Of a stretch of DNA of 64,000 bases, positions 16,713 through 25,512 are shown one piece after another. Each line of letters begins with the position of its first letter. The first letter of the stretch is position 1. Under the pieces are notes generated by a model. It saw nothing but the letters and a program-made list of their open reading frames with translations, made no database searches and was not told the origin of the DNA. The stretch spans positions 2,305,430 through 2,369,429 of the forward strand of contig CP030885.1 of the NCBI GenBank assembly GCA_006969625.1, read 5' to 3'. Made by a program: the position numbers and the translations under genes. Source of the DNA: Rhodospirillaceae bacterium. Its GTDB lineage: Bacteria; Pseudomonadota; Alphaproteobacteria; Kiloniellales; DSM-21159.

Positions 16713-17354
16713 ATGGAACTGGACATCTTCTCCGACCTTGTCTGCCCTTGGTGCTTCATCGGCAAGCGCCGCCTGGAAGCGGCGCTTGCCGCGCGCCCCC
16801 AGCCAGGGCTCGAGGTGCGTTGGCGGGCCTTCCAACTCAATCCCGGCATGCCGCCCGAGGGTATGGACCGCCAATCCTATCTGGAGGCCAAGTTCGGCGG
16901 CGCCGAGAACGCCCGGCGCATCTACGATCAGATCGCTGCCGTCGGGGCAGAGGTCGGCATCGAGTTCGCCTTCGAGCCGATCCAGCGCACGCCGAATACG
17001 GTAGACGCTCACCGCCTGATCCGCATGGGTGCGGCCGTAGACCGGGAGGACGCCGTCGTCGAGGGTCTGTTCCGCGGCTACTTCCTGGAGGGCCGCGATA
17101 TCGGCGAGACCGGTGTGCTTGTGGAGATCGCCGACGAGGCCGGACTCGACCGCCTGGAGGCTGCAGAATACCTGACCGGCGAGTGGGAACGCGCGAACGT
17201 CGAGGCCGAGGACATGGCCGGCCGGCAGGCCGGAATCACCGGCGTGCCGACCTTCATCGTGAATCGCAAGCATGCGGTCCCCGGCGCCCAGCCGCCGGAG
17301 GTCCTGCACAAGTTGTTCGATCTCGGACGCGAGGGCGCTGAAGCACGCGTCTGA
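16713..17354 (+). CDS. DsbA family oxidoreductase, FrnE-like
   Basis: A 213-residue thioredoxin-fold protein with an inserted helical domain. The N-terminus reads LDIFSDLVCPWCFIGKRRL, giving the redox CPWC at about residues 11-14, and the cis-Pro loop is GITGVPTFIVN near 178-188. No signal peptide is present, so it acts in the cytoplasm, as do FrnE-type proteins, rather than in periplasmic disulfide formation. The ATG at 16713 starts the fold exactly; the ribosome-binding site is weak. It is divergent from the CoA-ligase operon. Confidence 0.87.
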   Translation: MELDIFSDLVCPWCFIGKRRLEAALAARPQPGLEVRWRAFQLNPGMPPEGMDRQSYLEAKFGGAENARRIYDQIAAVGAEVGIEFAFEPIQRTPNTVDAHRLIRMGAAVDREDAVVEGLFRGYFLEGRDIGETGVLVEIADEAGLDRLEAAEYLTGEWERANVEAEDMAGRQAGITGVPTFIVNRKHAVPGAQPPEVLHKLFDLGREGAEARV

Positions 17355-17424
17355 GGCGACACCCCCAAGCCGTACGCACCTCTCCAAAAACGGGTGCAGT
17401 TCAGAGCGCGTTCGCGCAGCGTGC

Positions 17425-17453
17425 TTGTCACGGGTGCGGCGCTACGGCATAGT
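17425..17453 (+). promoter_or_regulatory. Candidate sigma70-type promoter of the SPFH/NfeD operon
   Basis: TTGTCA at 17425-17430 and CATAGT at 17448-17453 are separated by 17 bases, in the 162-bp gap before the SPFH gene. The -35 match is good and the -10 moderate. No other likely promoter is seen in this gap. Confidence 0.4.
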
Positions 17454-17516
17454 TTGTTAGCTTTTTGTTCCATGACGTGAACTCTTCGCTCACGGCCGGC
17501 CATCAAGGGGGACACG

Positions 17517-18515
17517 ATGCAGGCACCACTTCAACTCGACCCGTTCCTGATCGTTACGCTGGTCTTCGGCGGCCTAATCGTTCTCCTTGTCCTGTTGGGC
17601 GTGCGTGTCGTGCCGCAAGGCTATGAATTCACGGTCGAACGCTTCGGCCGTTGGCGGGCGACGTTGCAGCCAGGCCTCAATTTCATCGTGCCGCTGGTCG
17701 ACAAGATTGGCCGCCGGATCAACATGATGGAGACGGTTCTCAATATACCTTCGCAGTCCGTGATTACGCGCGACAATGCGGAGGTCGAAGTCGATGCAGT
17801 GGTCTTTTTCCGCGTCGTCGACGCCGCCAAGGCGGCCTATCAGGTCGACGACCTGCAGTCCGCCATCGAGAACCTCTCGATGACCAACATCCGCACCGTC
17901 CTCGGCTCGTTGGAGATGGACGAGGCGCTGTCCGAACGCGAGGCGATGAACCGCAAGCTGCTGACGGTGATCGACGAGGCGACGAGCTTCTGGGGCGTGC
18001 AGGTGCGGCGTGTGGAGATCCGCGACATCTCGCCGCCGCAGAACCTGGTGGTCGCCATGTCGCGCCAGATGGAGGCCGAGCGGCACCGGCGTGCCGAGGT
18101 CACCCTGGCCGAAGGCAAGAAGGCGGCGGCGATCCTGGAGGCCGAGGGTCGCCGTGAGGCCGCCTTCCGCGACGCCGAAGCCCGCGAGCGCGAGGCGGAG
18201 GCCGAGGCGCGCTCGACCGCCATGGTCTCCGAGGCGATCCGCCAGGGCGATGCCCAGGCGCTGCAGTACTTCGTCGGCCTGCAGTACGTCGAGGCGCTGA
18301 AAGCCTTCGCCACGTCGAGCAATCAGAAGATCCTCTTCATGCCGATCGAGACGAGCGGGGTGCTCGGCAGCCTGGCGGGCGTCGCCGAGCTGCTGCGCGA
18401 CAGCCTGGCCACCCCGAGCGAGGCGGCGGCGCCCCGTCCCGGCGGACGCAGCGCCCTGCCGCGATCCCGACCTCCCGCCACACCGGATGAGGGCGGCTCC
18501 GGAGCGCCGGCATGA
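17517..18515 (+). CDS. SPFH/Band 7 (stomatin, QmcA-like) membrane protein
   Basis: A 332-residue protein with one N-terminal membrane helix (about 10-30), then a Band 7 domain (VPQGYEFTVERFGRWRATL, PGLNFIVPLVDKI, IRTVLGSLEMDEALS), then a long charged coiled coil rich in Ala/Glu/Arg (about 180-240). The tail is Pro-rich and disordered. QmcA-type proteins oligomerise in membrane microdomains and influence membrane proteolysis. The next gene encodes NfeD and overlaps by 4 bases, the usual partner arrangement. Confidence 0.9.
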   Translation: MQAPLQLDPFLIVTLVFGGLIVLLVLLGVRVVPQGYEFTVERFGRWRATLQPGLNFIVPLVDKIGRRINMMETVLNIPSQSVITRDNAEVEVDAVVFFRVVDAAKAAYQVDDLQSAIENLSMTNIRTVLGSLEMDEALSEREAMNRKLLTVIDEATSFWGVQVRRVEIRDISPPQNLVVAMSRQMEAERHRRAEVTLAEGKKAAAILEAEGRREAAFRDAEAREREAEAEARSTAMVSEAIRQGDAQALQYFVGLQYVEALKAFATSSNQKILFMPIETSGVLGSLAGVAELLRDSLATPSEAAAPRPGGRSALPRSRPPATPDEGGSGAPA

Positions 18516-18967
18516 GCCTGGTCTGGTGGCATTGGATGGTGTTGGGCCTGGCGCTGCTCGGCGCCGAGATCCTGGCACCTGGGTTCGTACTGATCTGGTT
18601 CGGGATCGGCGCCCTGCTCGTCGGGCTGCTGCTTGCTGTCGCCCCCGACCTGCCGCTGGCCTGGCAGATCGCCATCTTCGCGGTGGCCTCGGGCGCCGCG
18701 CTCGGCGCCTCGCGCGCCTGGGTGCGCCGCCACGGCCAGCAGCCCTCCGAGGCCCGCCTGAACCGGCCCGACGAGGGCCTCGTCGGTCAGCGCTTCCTGC
18801 TCGACGAAGCCATCGAACGCGGACGCGGTCATCTGTGGGTCGGCGACGTGCGCTGGCGGGTGCTGGGGCCCGACCTGCCGGCCGGGCGGCAGGTGCGCGT
18901 GGTCGGCTGGGATGAGCCCTCCGGCGCGCTGCAGGTCGAGCCGGCCGAGCCGGCTGAGCCGAGTTAG
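18512..18967 (+). CDS. NfeD family membrane protein (YbbK-type)
   Basis: A 151-residue protein with two or three N-terminal membrane helices (HWMVLGLALLGAEILAPGF, LLVGLLLAVAPDLPL, IAIFAVASGAALGAS). A C-terminal OB-like beta-barrel follows (GLVGQRFLLDEAIERGRG, VGDVRWRVLG). It is the partner of the SPFH protein, whose stop codon overlaps its start (ATGA). Its own stop codon overlaps the mfd stop on the other strand. Confidence 0.9.
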   Translation: MSLVWWHWMVLGLALLGAEILAPGFVLIWFGIGALLVGLLLAVAPDLPLAWQIAIFAVASGAALGASRAWVRRHGQQPSEARLNRPDEGLVGQRFLLDEAIERGRGHLWVGDVRWRVLGPDLPAGRQVRVVGWDEPSGALQVEPAEPAEPS

Positions 18968-21900
18968 GCCGCCGCCTTGCCCAGCGCTTCCAGCAGGCGG
19001 CGCACGCCGCGCATGCGCTGCGCCGGGCCGTCCCAGGCACGCTTGTAGACCAGCTTGTGGTCCGGGCGCAGCTTCACCGTCCCGGCCTGGCCCTGGATGA
19101 ACTGCACCAGTCCTTGCGGATTGGCGAACTGGTCGCCGCGGAAGGCGATCACCGCCCCCTTCGGCCCGGCGTCCACCTTCTCGACGCCGGCCTCGCGGCA
19201 CAGCCGCTTGATGGCGATGACGTCGAGCAGGTTCTGCACCTCCTCGGGTAGCGGACCGAAGCGGTCGACCAATTCGGCGGCGAAGGCGTCGATCTCCGCC
19301 TTGTCGACCAGGTGCGACAGGCGCCGGTAAAGCCCCAGGCGGACGTGCAGGTTGGGCACGTAGATCTCGGGGATCAGCACCGCGGTGCCCAGGTTGATCT
19401 GCGGCGTCCAGGTCTCCGCCGCGGCCTGCGCCTCGCCGCTGCGCTCGCGGGCCGCCGCCACCGCCTCCTCCAGCATCTGCTGATAGAGCTCGATGCCGAC
19501 CTCCTTGACATGGCCGGACTGCTCCTCGCCCAGCAGGTTGCCGGCGCCGCGGATGTCCATGTCGTGGCTGGCCAGGGTGAAACCGGCGCCCAGCGTGTCC
19601 AGCGTCTGCATGACGTGCAGGCGCTTTTCGGCCGCCGCCGAGAGGATGCGGCCCGGCGGCAGGGTCAGATAGGCGTAGCCGCGCTGCTTGCCGCGGCCGA
19701 TGCGCCCGCGAAGCTGGTAGAGCTGGGCCAGGCCGAACATGTCGGCGCGGTGGATCACCATGGTGTTGGCGGTCGGGATGTCGAGGCCGGACTCGACGAT
19801 GTTGGTCGACAGCAGCACGTCGAACTTGCGGTCGACGAAGCCCGACATGGTCTCCTCCAGCCGCGTCGGCGCCATGCGCCCGTGGGCGAGTGCGACCTTC
19901 ACCTCGGGCACCAGCTTGGCCAGCCGTTCGGTGAGTTCGTCCAGATCCTCGATGCGCGGGCAGACGTAGAAGGTCTGGCCGCCGCGGTGGTACTCGCGCA
20001 GGATCGCCTCGCGCACCACCACGGGGTCGTAGGGCAGCACGAAGGTGCGCACCGCCAAGCGGTCGACCGGCGGCGTGGCGATCAGGCTCATCTCCTTCAC
20101 GCCGGACAGGGCGAGCTGCAGGGTGCGCGGGATCGGCGTCGCCGTCAGGGTCAGCACATGCACCTCGGCACGGAGCTGCTTCAGCCGCTCCTTCTGCTTG
20201 ACCCCGAAGTGCTGCTCCTCGTCGACGATCAGCAGGCCGAGATCCTTGAACCTCACCGACTGGGCGAGCAGCGCGTGGGTGCCGACGACGATGTCGACCG
20301 TGCCCGCCTCCAGCTCCTTCTTCACCGCCGCCGCGTCCTTGGCGCTGACCAGGCGGCTGAGCTGGGCGATGCGCACCGGCAGGCCGGCGAATCGCGCCCT
20401 CACGGTCTCGTAGTGCTGGCGGGCGAGCAGCGTGGTCGGCACGGTGACCGCGACCTGCTGGCCGTTCATCACGGCGACGAAGGCGGCGCGCAGCGCCACC
20501 TCGGTCTTGCCGAAGCCGACGTCGCCGCAGACCAGCCGGTCCATCGGCTTGCCCGAGTTCAGGTCGTTCAGCACGTCCTCGATGGCGCGGAGCTGGTCGT
20601 CGGTCTCGGGGTAGGGAAAGCGCGTTGCGAACTCCTCGTAGAGACCTTCCGGCCTGGCCAGCGCCTCGGTCCGCTTCAGCTCGCGCTCGGCGGCGATCTT
20701 GATGAGGTTGTCGGCAATCTCGCGGATGCGCTCCTTGACCCGCGCCTTGCGCGCCTGCCAGCCGCCCTGCCCCAGCCGGTCCAGCTCAATGATGCCTTCC
20801 TGGGAGCCGTAGCGCGACAGCACCTCGATGTTCTCGACCGGGACGTAGAGCTTGTCGCCGCCGTGGTAGACGACGCGCAGGCAGTCGTGCGCGGCGCCGC
20901 CGATGTCCAGCGTCTCCAGCCCTTCGTAGCGGCCGATGCCGAACTCCACGTGCACCACATGGTCGCCCTCGGCCAGGGTCGAGACCTCGGTCAGGAAGTT
21001 CTCCGGCCGCTTGCGGCGGGCCGGAGCGCGGGCGATGCGCTCGCCCAGGACGTCGGTCTCGGTCAGGACCGCCAGGTCGCCGTGGCCGAAGCCGCGCTCC
21101 AGGCCCAGCGCCACCACGCCGAGCGTGCCGGCCGGAAGCTGCTGGGCCGCACGCCAGGTCTCCACCGGGGTCTGCGGTGTGACCCCGTGGTCGGCCAGGA
21201 CGTGGGCCAGGCGGTCCCGGCTGCCCTTGGAATAGCCGACCAGCAGCACCCGCCGCCCGGCCGCCTGCTCGGCCTCCACGTAGGCCTTGACGGCTTCATA
21301 GAGCCTGGACTCGCCAGCCGTGCGCTCGCCGGCGAAGTCCGGCGCGCGCCGGCCGCCAAGGTCGACGGTCCCGGCGGCCTCCTCCGGTGCGGCGAAGGGC
21401 GAGAAGTCGCCGCTGCGCCGCCCGGCCAGCTTGTCGCCCCACTCCGCGTCGCTCAGGTAGAGCGCGTCGGGCGGCAGCGGATTGTAGACCCCGGCCGTCG
21501 CCGCCTCGGCCCGGCCCAGGCTCTGGCGGGCGTCATAGAAGTCGGCAATCGTCTCCAGGCGCGTATCCTTGGTCTCCTCGGCCTGGTGATCGAGGGTGAC
21601 GCGCGCCTCCGGCAGGTAGTCGAACAGCGTCTCCAGCTTGGCGTAGAACAGCGGCAACCAGTGCTCCATGCCCGGATGCGGGCGGCCCTCGCTGATCGCC
21701 TCGTAGAGCGGGTCGCCACCGGTCTGGGCGCCGAAGGCCCGGCGGTAACCGCTGCGGAAGCGCTCGATCGTCTCGCCTTCCAGCAGCACCTCGCCGACCG
21801 GCTTTAGGCTGAGCTGCGCGGCCGCGCCCTGGGCCTTACCGCCGGAGATCTGGGTCAGCGGGTCGAAGGGCCGCACCGACTCCAGTTCGTCGCCGAAAAA

Positions 21901-22467
21901 GTCCAGCCGCAGCGGCTGCTCGGCGCCGGGCGGGAAGACGTCCAGGATGCCGCCGCGCAGGGCGTACTCGCCCGGCTCGCCGACCGTCTCGACGCGCAGG
22001 TAGCCGTTGTCGGCGAAAAAGCGGGTCAGCGCCTCCACCGCGATCCGGTCGCCCGGCTTCGCCTCCAGGCTGCGGCCGGCCAAGGCTTCGCGCGGCGGCA
22101 GGCGCTGGATCAGCGCGTTGACCGTGGTCACCACCACCAGCCCGCGGATGCCGCTGGCCTCGGTGCGCGGCCCGCCGGCCATCAGGCGGGTCAGGGTCGC
22201 CAGCCGCTCGGCCACCAGGTCGCGGTGCGGGCTGACCCGGTCGTAGGGCAGGCAGTCCCAGGCCGGAAAGCGCAGGATCTCGGCGCGCGGTGCGAAGAAG
22301 CCGACGGCCTCGGCAAGGCGCGCGAGGCGGGCGTCGTCGCGCGCCACGTGCAGGTGGATGCGCGTCGGTTCGGCCTGCACAGACTCGGCGATCGCCAGGG
22401 CGTCCAGGCCCTCGGGCGCGTTGACGAGTCTGCGGCGCCCGGGGGCGTTCAGGGCCTTGTGCAGCAC
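18964..22467 (-). CDS. mfd: Transcription-repair coupling factor
   Basis: An ATP-driven DNA translocase of 1167 residues that removes RNA polymerase stalled at lesions and recruits UvrA. Domain order: UvrB-homology N-terminal region, RNA-polymerase-interacting domain (about 485-590, EGDHVVHVEFGIGRYEGL), RecG-like helicase core with Walker A GDVGFGKTE and box DEEQHFG, the GLDIPTANTM segment, and the C-terminal autoinhibitory TRCF domain. The start is GTG at 22467 without a strong ribosome-binding site; it gives the normal N-terminus. It follows sdhE by 33 bases on the same strand. Confidence 0.96.
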   Translation of the reverse strand: MLHKALNAPGRRRLVNAPEGLDALAIAESVQAEPTRIHLHVARDDARLARLAEAVGFFAPRAEILRFPAWDCLPYDRVSPHRDLVAERLATLTRLMAGGPRTEASGIRGLVVVTTVNALIQRLPPREALAGRSLEAKPGDRIAVEALTRFFADNGYLRVETVGEPGEYALRGGILDVFPPGAEQPLRLDFFGDELESVRPFDPLTQISGGKAQGAAAQLSLKPVGEVLLEGETIERFRSGYRRAFGAQTGGDPLYEAISEGRPHPGMEHWLPLFYAKLETLFDYLPEARVTLDHQAEETKDTRLETIADFYDARQSLGRAEAATAGVYNPLPPDALYLSDAEWGDKLAGRRSGDFSPFAAPEEAAGTVDLGGRRAPDFAGERTAGESRLYEAVKAYVEAEQAAGRRVLLVGYSKGSRDRLAHVLADHGVTPQTPVETWRAAQQLPAGTLGVVALGLERGFGHGDLAVLTETDVLGERIARAPARRKRPENFLTEVSTLAEGDHVVHVEFGIGRYEGLETLDIGGAAHDCLRVVYHGGDKLYVPVENIEVLSRYGSQEGIIELDRLGQGGWQARKARVKERIREIADNLIKIAAERELKRTEALARPEGLYEEFATRFPYPETDDQLRAIEDVLNDLNSGKPMDRLVCGDVGFGKTEVALRAAFVAVMNGQQVAVTVPTTLLARQHYETVRARFAGLPVRIAQLSRLVSAKDAAAVKKELEAGTVDIVVGTHALLAQSVRFKDLGLLIVDEEQHFGVKQKERLKQLRAEVHVLTLTATPIPRTLQLALSGVKEMSLIATPPVDRLAVRTFVLPYDPVVVREAILREYHRGGQTFYVCPRIEDLDELTERLAKLVPEVKVALAHGRMAPTRLEETMSGFVDRKFDVLLSTNIVESGLDIPTANTMVIHRADMFGLAQLYQLRGRIGRGKQRGYAYLTLPPGRILSAAAEKRLHVMQTLDTLGAGFTLASHDMDIRGAGNLLGEEQSGHVKEVGIELYQQMLEEAVAAARERSGEAQAAAETWTPQINLGTAVLIPEIYVPNLHVRLGLYRRLSHLVDKAEIDAFAAELVDRFGPLPEEVQNLLDVIAIKRLCREAGVEKVDAGPKGAVIAFRGDQFANPQGLVQFIQGQAGTVKLRPDHKLVYKRAWDGPAQRMRGVRRLLEALGKAAA

Positions 22468-22500
22468 GGCAGGAGGTACCGGTTCGAAGCTAGGGCGGCG

Positions 22501-22788
22501 TCAGCGGGCGGGGGCGTACTCGAAGGCGCGCATCATCCGCATCACGTCGTGGTCCAGCTCGGCCGGCGGCTCGGCGCGGCCGGTCATCCAGGCATAGACG
22601 TCCGGGTCGGCCTCCAGCAGGACGCCCTCGAAGCGGTCGAGCTGGGCCTGGTCGAAGCCGGCCAGATGCGCGTCGGCGAAGCTGCCGACCAGCAGGTCCA
22701 TCTCGCGGGTGCCCCGGTGCCAGGCGCGGAATCGCAGGCGTTTGCGGCGGGTCTCCAGGGGTTCGCCGGCTGCGGAAAGGTCTTGCAT
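22501..22788 (-). CDS. sdhE: Succinate dehydrogenase flavinylation/assembly factor
   Basis: A 95-residue protein of the SdhE/SDHAF2 family, which promotes covalent FAD attachment to the succinate dehydrogenase flavoprotein subunit. The signature RGxxE appears in WHRGTREMDLLVG, and the remaining LRFRAWHRG and FEGVLLEADPDVYAWMTG match the family. The ATG at 22788 has AGGGA upstream and is preferred to an in-frame start 16 codons earlier. It lies between recG (divergent) and mfd (downstream), a grouping common in alphaproteobacteria. Confidence 0.9.
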   Translation of the reverse strand: MQDLSAAGEPLETRRKRLRFRAWHRGTREMDLLVGSFADAHLAGFDQAQLDRFEGVLLEADPDVYAWMTGRAEPPAELDHDVMRMMRAFEYAPAR

Positions 22789-22893
22789 CGCGTCCCTCGT
22801 CGTTCTGGCGCTAGGATATAGAGGCTTGGGGCGCACCTGTCAGCCGGCGCGCGCCCTCTTTCGTTTTTCCATCGCTTGCGTCAAGACACGCGC

Positions 22894-24975
22894 GTGCGGC
22901 CCTCCAGTCTCAATCCCCTCTTCGCCGAGATCACCGCCCTGCCCGGCGTCGGGCCGCGGCTCGGCAAGCTGTTCGCCAGGCTGGCCGGCGCGCGTGTGGT
23001 CGATCTCTGCTGGCACCTGCCCAGCGGCCTGATCGACCGCTCCTACCAGCCGAAGCTGGGGGCCGCCGAGATCGGCCGGGTCGCCACCGTCACGGTCAAG
23101 GTGGTGGCGCACGAACCCGGCCGCACCGCGCGCCAGCCGACCCGGGTGCGCTGCGAGGACGAGACCTCGACCCTCGACCTGGTGTTCTTCCACGGCAAGC
23201 CCGACTGGCTGGCCAAGCAACTTCCGGTCGGCGCGACGCGGGTGGTCAGCGGGCGGATCGAGGCCTATGGCGGTCACTTGCAGATGGTCCACCCGGACCA
23301 CATCGCATCGCTCGAGGAGAAGGACAGCCTGGCCGGGGTCGAGCCGGTCTACCCGCTGACCGCCGGCCTGGCGCCCAAGGTGGTCGCCAAGGCCGCCCAG
23401 GCGGCGGCGTTGCGGGCGCCCGACCTGCCGGAGTGGCTGGATCCGGCGCTGAAGCGCCGCGAAGGCTGGCCGGACTGGCAGGCGGCGCTGCGGGCCGCGC
23501 ACCACCCGGAGCGCGAGGCCGACCTGCAGCCGGAGGCCAAGCCACGCCGGCGCCTGGCCTACGACGAGCTGCTGGCCAACCAGCTCGCGCTCGCCATCGT
23601 GCGGCGCAACCAGCACAAGGCGCGCGGCCGCAGCATCCGCGGCGACGGCAACCTGACCGAGAAGGCCTTGAGCGCCCTGCCCTTCGAGCTGACCGCGCCG
23701 CAGCGCCAGGCCTGGGCCGAGATCGCTGGCGACATGGCGGCGGAGACCCGCATGCTGCGCCTGCTGCAGGGCGACGTCGGCAGCGGCAAGACCGTGGTGG
23801 CGCTGCTCGCCATGCTGACCGCCGTGGAGGCCGGGCACCAGGCGGCGCTGATGGCGCCGACCGAGCTGCTGGCCCGCCAGCACTACGAGACGATCCGCCC
23901 GCTGGCCGCCGCCGCCGGGGTCGAGGTGCTGGTACTCACCGGCCGCGACAAGGGCAAGGCGCGCGAGGCGGCGCTGCTGGCGCTCGCCGACGGCAGCGCC
24001 AAGCTGGCGATCGGCACCCACGCCCTGTTCCAGAAGCAAGTCGGCTTCGCCGACCTGGGCCTGGCGGTGATCGACGAGCAACACCGCTTCGGCGTCCACC
24101 AGCGCCTCTCGCTCGCCGCCAAGGGGCGGGCCGTCGACGTGCTGGTGATGACGGCCACGCCGATCCCGCGCACCCTGGTGCTGACCGCCTACGGCGACAT
24201 GGACGGCTCGCGCATCACCGGCAAGCCGCCCGGCCGCCAGCCGGTCGATACCCGCACTCTGCCGCTGGAGCGCCTGGAGGAGGTGGTCGAGGCGGTCGGC
24301 CGCAAGGTGGCCGCCGGCGGCAAGGTCTACTGGGTCTGCCCGCTGGTGGAGGAGAGCGAGACCAGCGACATGGCGGCGGCGGAGCAGCGCTACGCGATGC
24401 TGCGGGAGCGGTTCGGCGGCAAGGTCGGGCTGGTGCACGGCCGCATGAAGGGACCCGACAAGGACGCGGTGATGCAGGGCTTCGCCGAGGGGCCGCTCCA
24501 GCTCCTGGTCGCCACCACGGTGATCGAGGTCGGAGTCAACGTGCCGAGCGCCACCGTCATGGTGATCGAGCACGCCGAGCGCTTCGGCCTCGCTCAGCTT
24601 CACCAGCTCCGCGGGCGCATCGGCCGCGGCTCCGAGAAGTCGACCTGCCTGCTGCTCTATCAGGCGCCGCTCGGCGAGACGGCGCACGAGCGCCTGAAGG
24701 TGCTGCGCGAGACTGACGACGGCTTCGCGATCGCCGAGACCGACCTGGAGCTGCGCGGCGCCGGCGAATTGCTCGGCACCCGCCAGTCCGGGCTGCCCCA
24801 ATTCAAGCTCGCCGACCTGGCGGTGCATGCCGACCTGCTGGCCACCGCCCGCGACGACGCCCGCTTGATCATGGAGCGCGACCCCGAGCTGCACGGCGCG
24901 CGCGGCCAGGCGCTGCGCGTCCTGCTCTATCTTTTCGAAAGGGATGAGGGAATTCGGTATCTCAGGTCGGGATGA
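22894..24975 (+). CDS. recG: ATP-dependent DNA helicase RecG
   Basis: Branch-migration helicase that regresses stalled forks and resolves recombination intermediates. The 693 residues hold the wedge/OB domain at the N-terminus (ITALPGVGPRLGKLFARLAG) and two RecA-like lobes: Walker A QGDVGSGKT near 292-300, VIDEQHRFG, TATPIPRT, and in lobe two VATTVIEVGVNVPSATVM and QLHQLRGRIGRG. The C-terminal TRG-type region follows. I chose the GTG at 22894, where the family's typical N-terminus (RPSSLNPLFA) begins; a TTG six codons upstream is also open. Confidence 0.95.
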   Translation: MRPSSLNPLFAEITALPGVGPRLGKLFARLAGARVVDLCWHLPSGLIDRSYQPKLGAAEIGRVATVTVKVVAHEPGRTARQPTRVRCEDETSTLDLVFFHGKPDWLAKQLPVGATRVVSGRIEAYGGHLQMVHPDHIASLEEKDSLAGVEPVYPLTAGLAPKVVAKAAQAAALRAPDLPEWLDPALKRREGWPDWQAALRAAHHPEREADLQPEAKPRRRLAYDELLANQLALAIVRRNQHKARGRSIRGDGNLTEKALSALPFELTAPQRQAWAEIAGDMAAETRMLRLLQGDVGSGKTVVALLAMLTAVEAGHQAALMAPTELLARQHYETIRPLAAAAGVEVLVLTGRDKGKAREAALLALADGSAKLAIGTHALFQKQVGFADLGLAVIDEQHRFGVHQRLSLAAKGRAVDVLVMTATPIPRTLVLTAYGDMDGSRITGKPPGRQPVDTRTLPLERLEEVVEAVGRKVAAGGKVYWVCPLVEESETSDMAAAEQRYAMLRERFGGKVGLVHGRMKGPDKDAVMQGFAEGPLQLLVATTVIEVGVNVPSATVMVIEHAERFGLAQLHQLRGRIGRGSEKSTCLLLYQAPLGETAHERLKVLRETDDGFAIAETDLELRGAGELLGTRQSGLPQFKLADLAVHADLLATARDDARLIMERDPELHGARGQALRVLLYLFERDEGIRYLRSG

Positions 24976-25077
24976 ACAGAGACCGCCGTTGCGGTCGCGA
25001 AGGGGCATGCGCCGGTCGCCGCGACGCGTGGGGGTGCTTTCGGGTCGACGACAGCAGGGCAATCCAGGGAGGAAAGC

Positions 25078-25497
25078 ATGATCGGCTACACGATGGTCGG
25101 GACGAACGACGTGTCGCGCGCAATCACGTTCTACGCGCCGCTGTTCGCGGAGATGGGCCTGGAGCTCTGCTGGCGCGACGAGACCTGCGCCACCTGGGGG
25201 CGCGAGGACGACGAGAGCCGTCCCCGCTTCATCGTTGGCCGCCCCTTCGACGGGCGGCGGGCAAGCGTCGGCAACGGCGCGATGACCGCCTTCCTGATCG
25301 AGACGCCGCAGAAGATCGACCGCCTTCACGCGCTGGCGTTGGGCAACGGCGGCAGCGACGAGGGACCGCCCGGCCCGCGCCCGCAGTACAGTGCCCGCTT
25401 CTATGCCGCCTACGTGCGCGATCCGGACGGCAACAAACTCGCCTTCGTCTGCTACGACGCCGACCCGGACGCCCTGTCCACGATGCCGGATCGCTGA
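25078..25497 (+). CDS. VOC (glyoxalase/bleomycin-resistance fold) protein
   Basis: A 139-residue single-chain vicinal-oxygen-chelate protein. It begins IGYTMVGTNDVSRAITFYAPLF, the typical first beta-alpha-beta unit, and ends with the second unit containing YVRDPDGNKLAFVCYD. The family includes metal-dependent lyases and dioxygenases, but many small members are uncharacterised, and no substrate can be assigned. A strong GGGAGGAAAG ribosome-binding site lies before the ATG. It is convergent with the DUF502 gene, 15 bases apart. Confidence 0.82.
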   Translation: MIGYTMVGTNDVSRAITFYAPLFAEMGLELCWRDETCATWGREDDESRPRFIVGRPFDGRRASVGNGAMTAFLIETPQKIDRLHALALGNGGSDEGPPGPRPQYSARFYAAYVRDPDGNKLAFVCYDADPDALSTMPDR

Positions 25498-25512
25498 GCC
25501 GAACTCGGTCCC

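Noticed and set aside
19312..21807. Long open frame on the plus strand across mfd
   Set aside because: It is antisense to a complete, conserved mfd gene; its His/Arg/Gln/Gly-rich translation is typical of shadow frames in GC-rich DNA.
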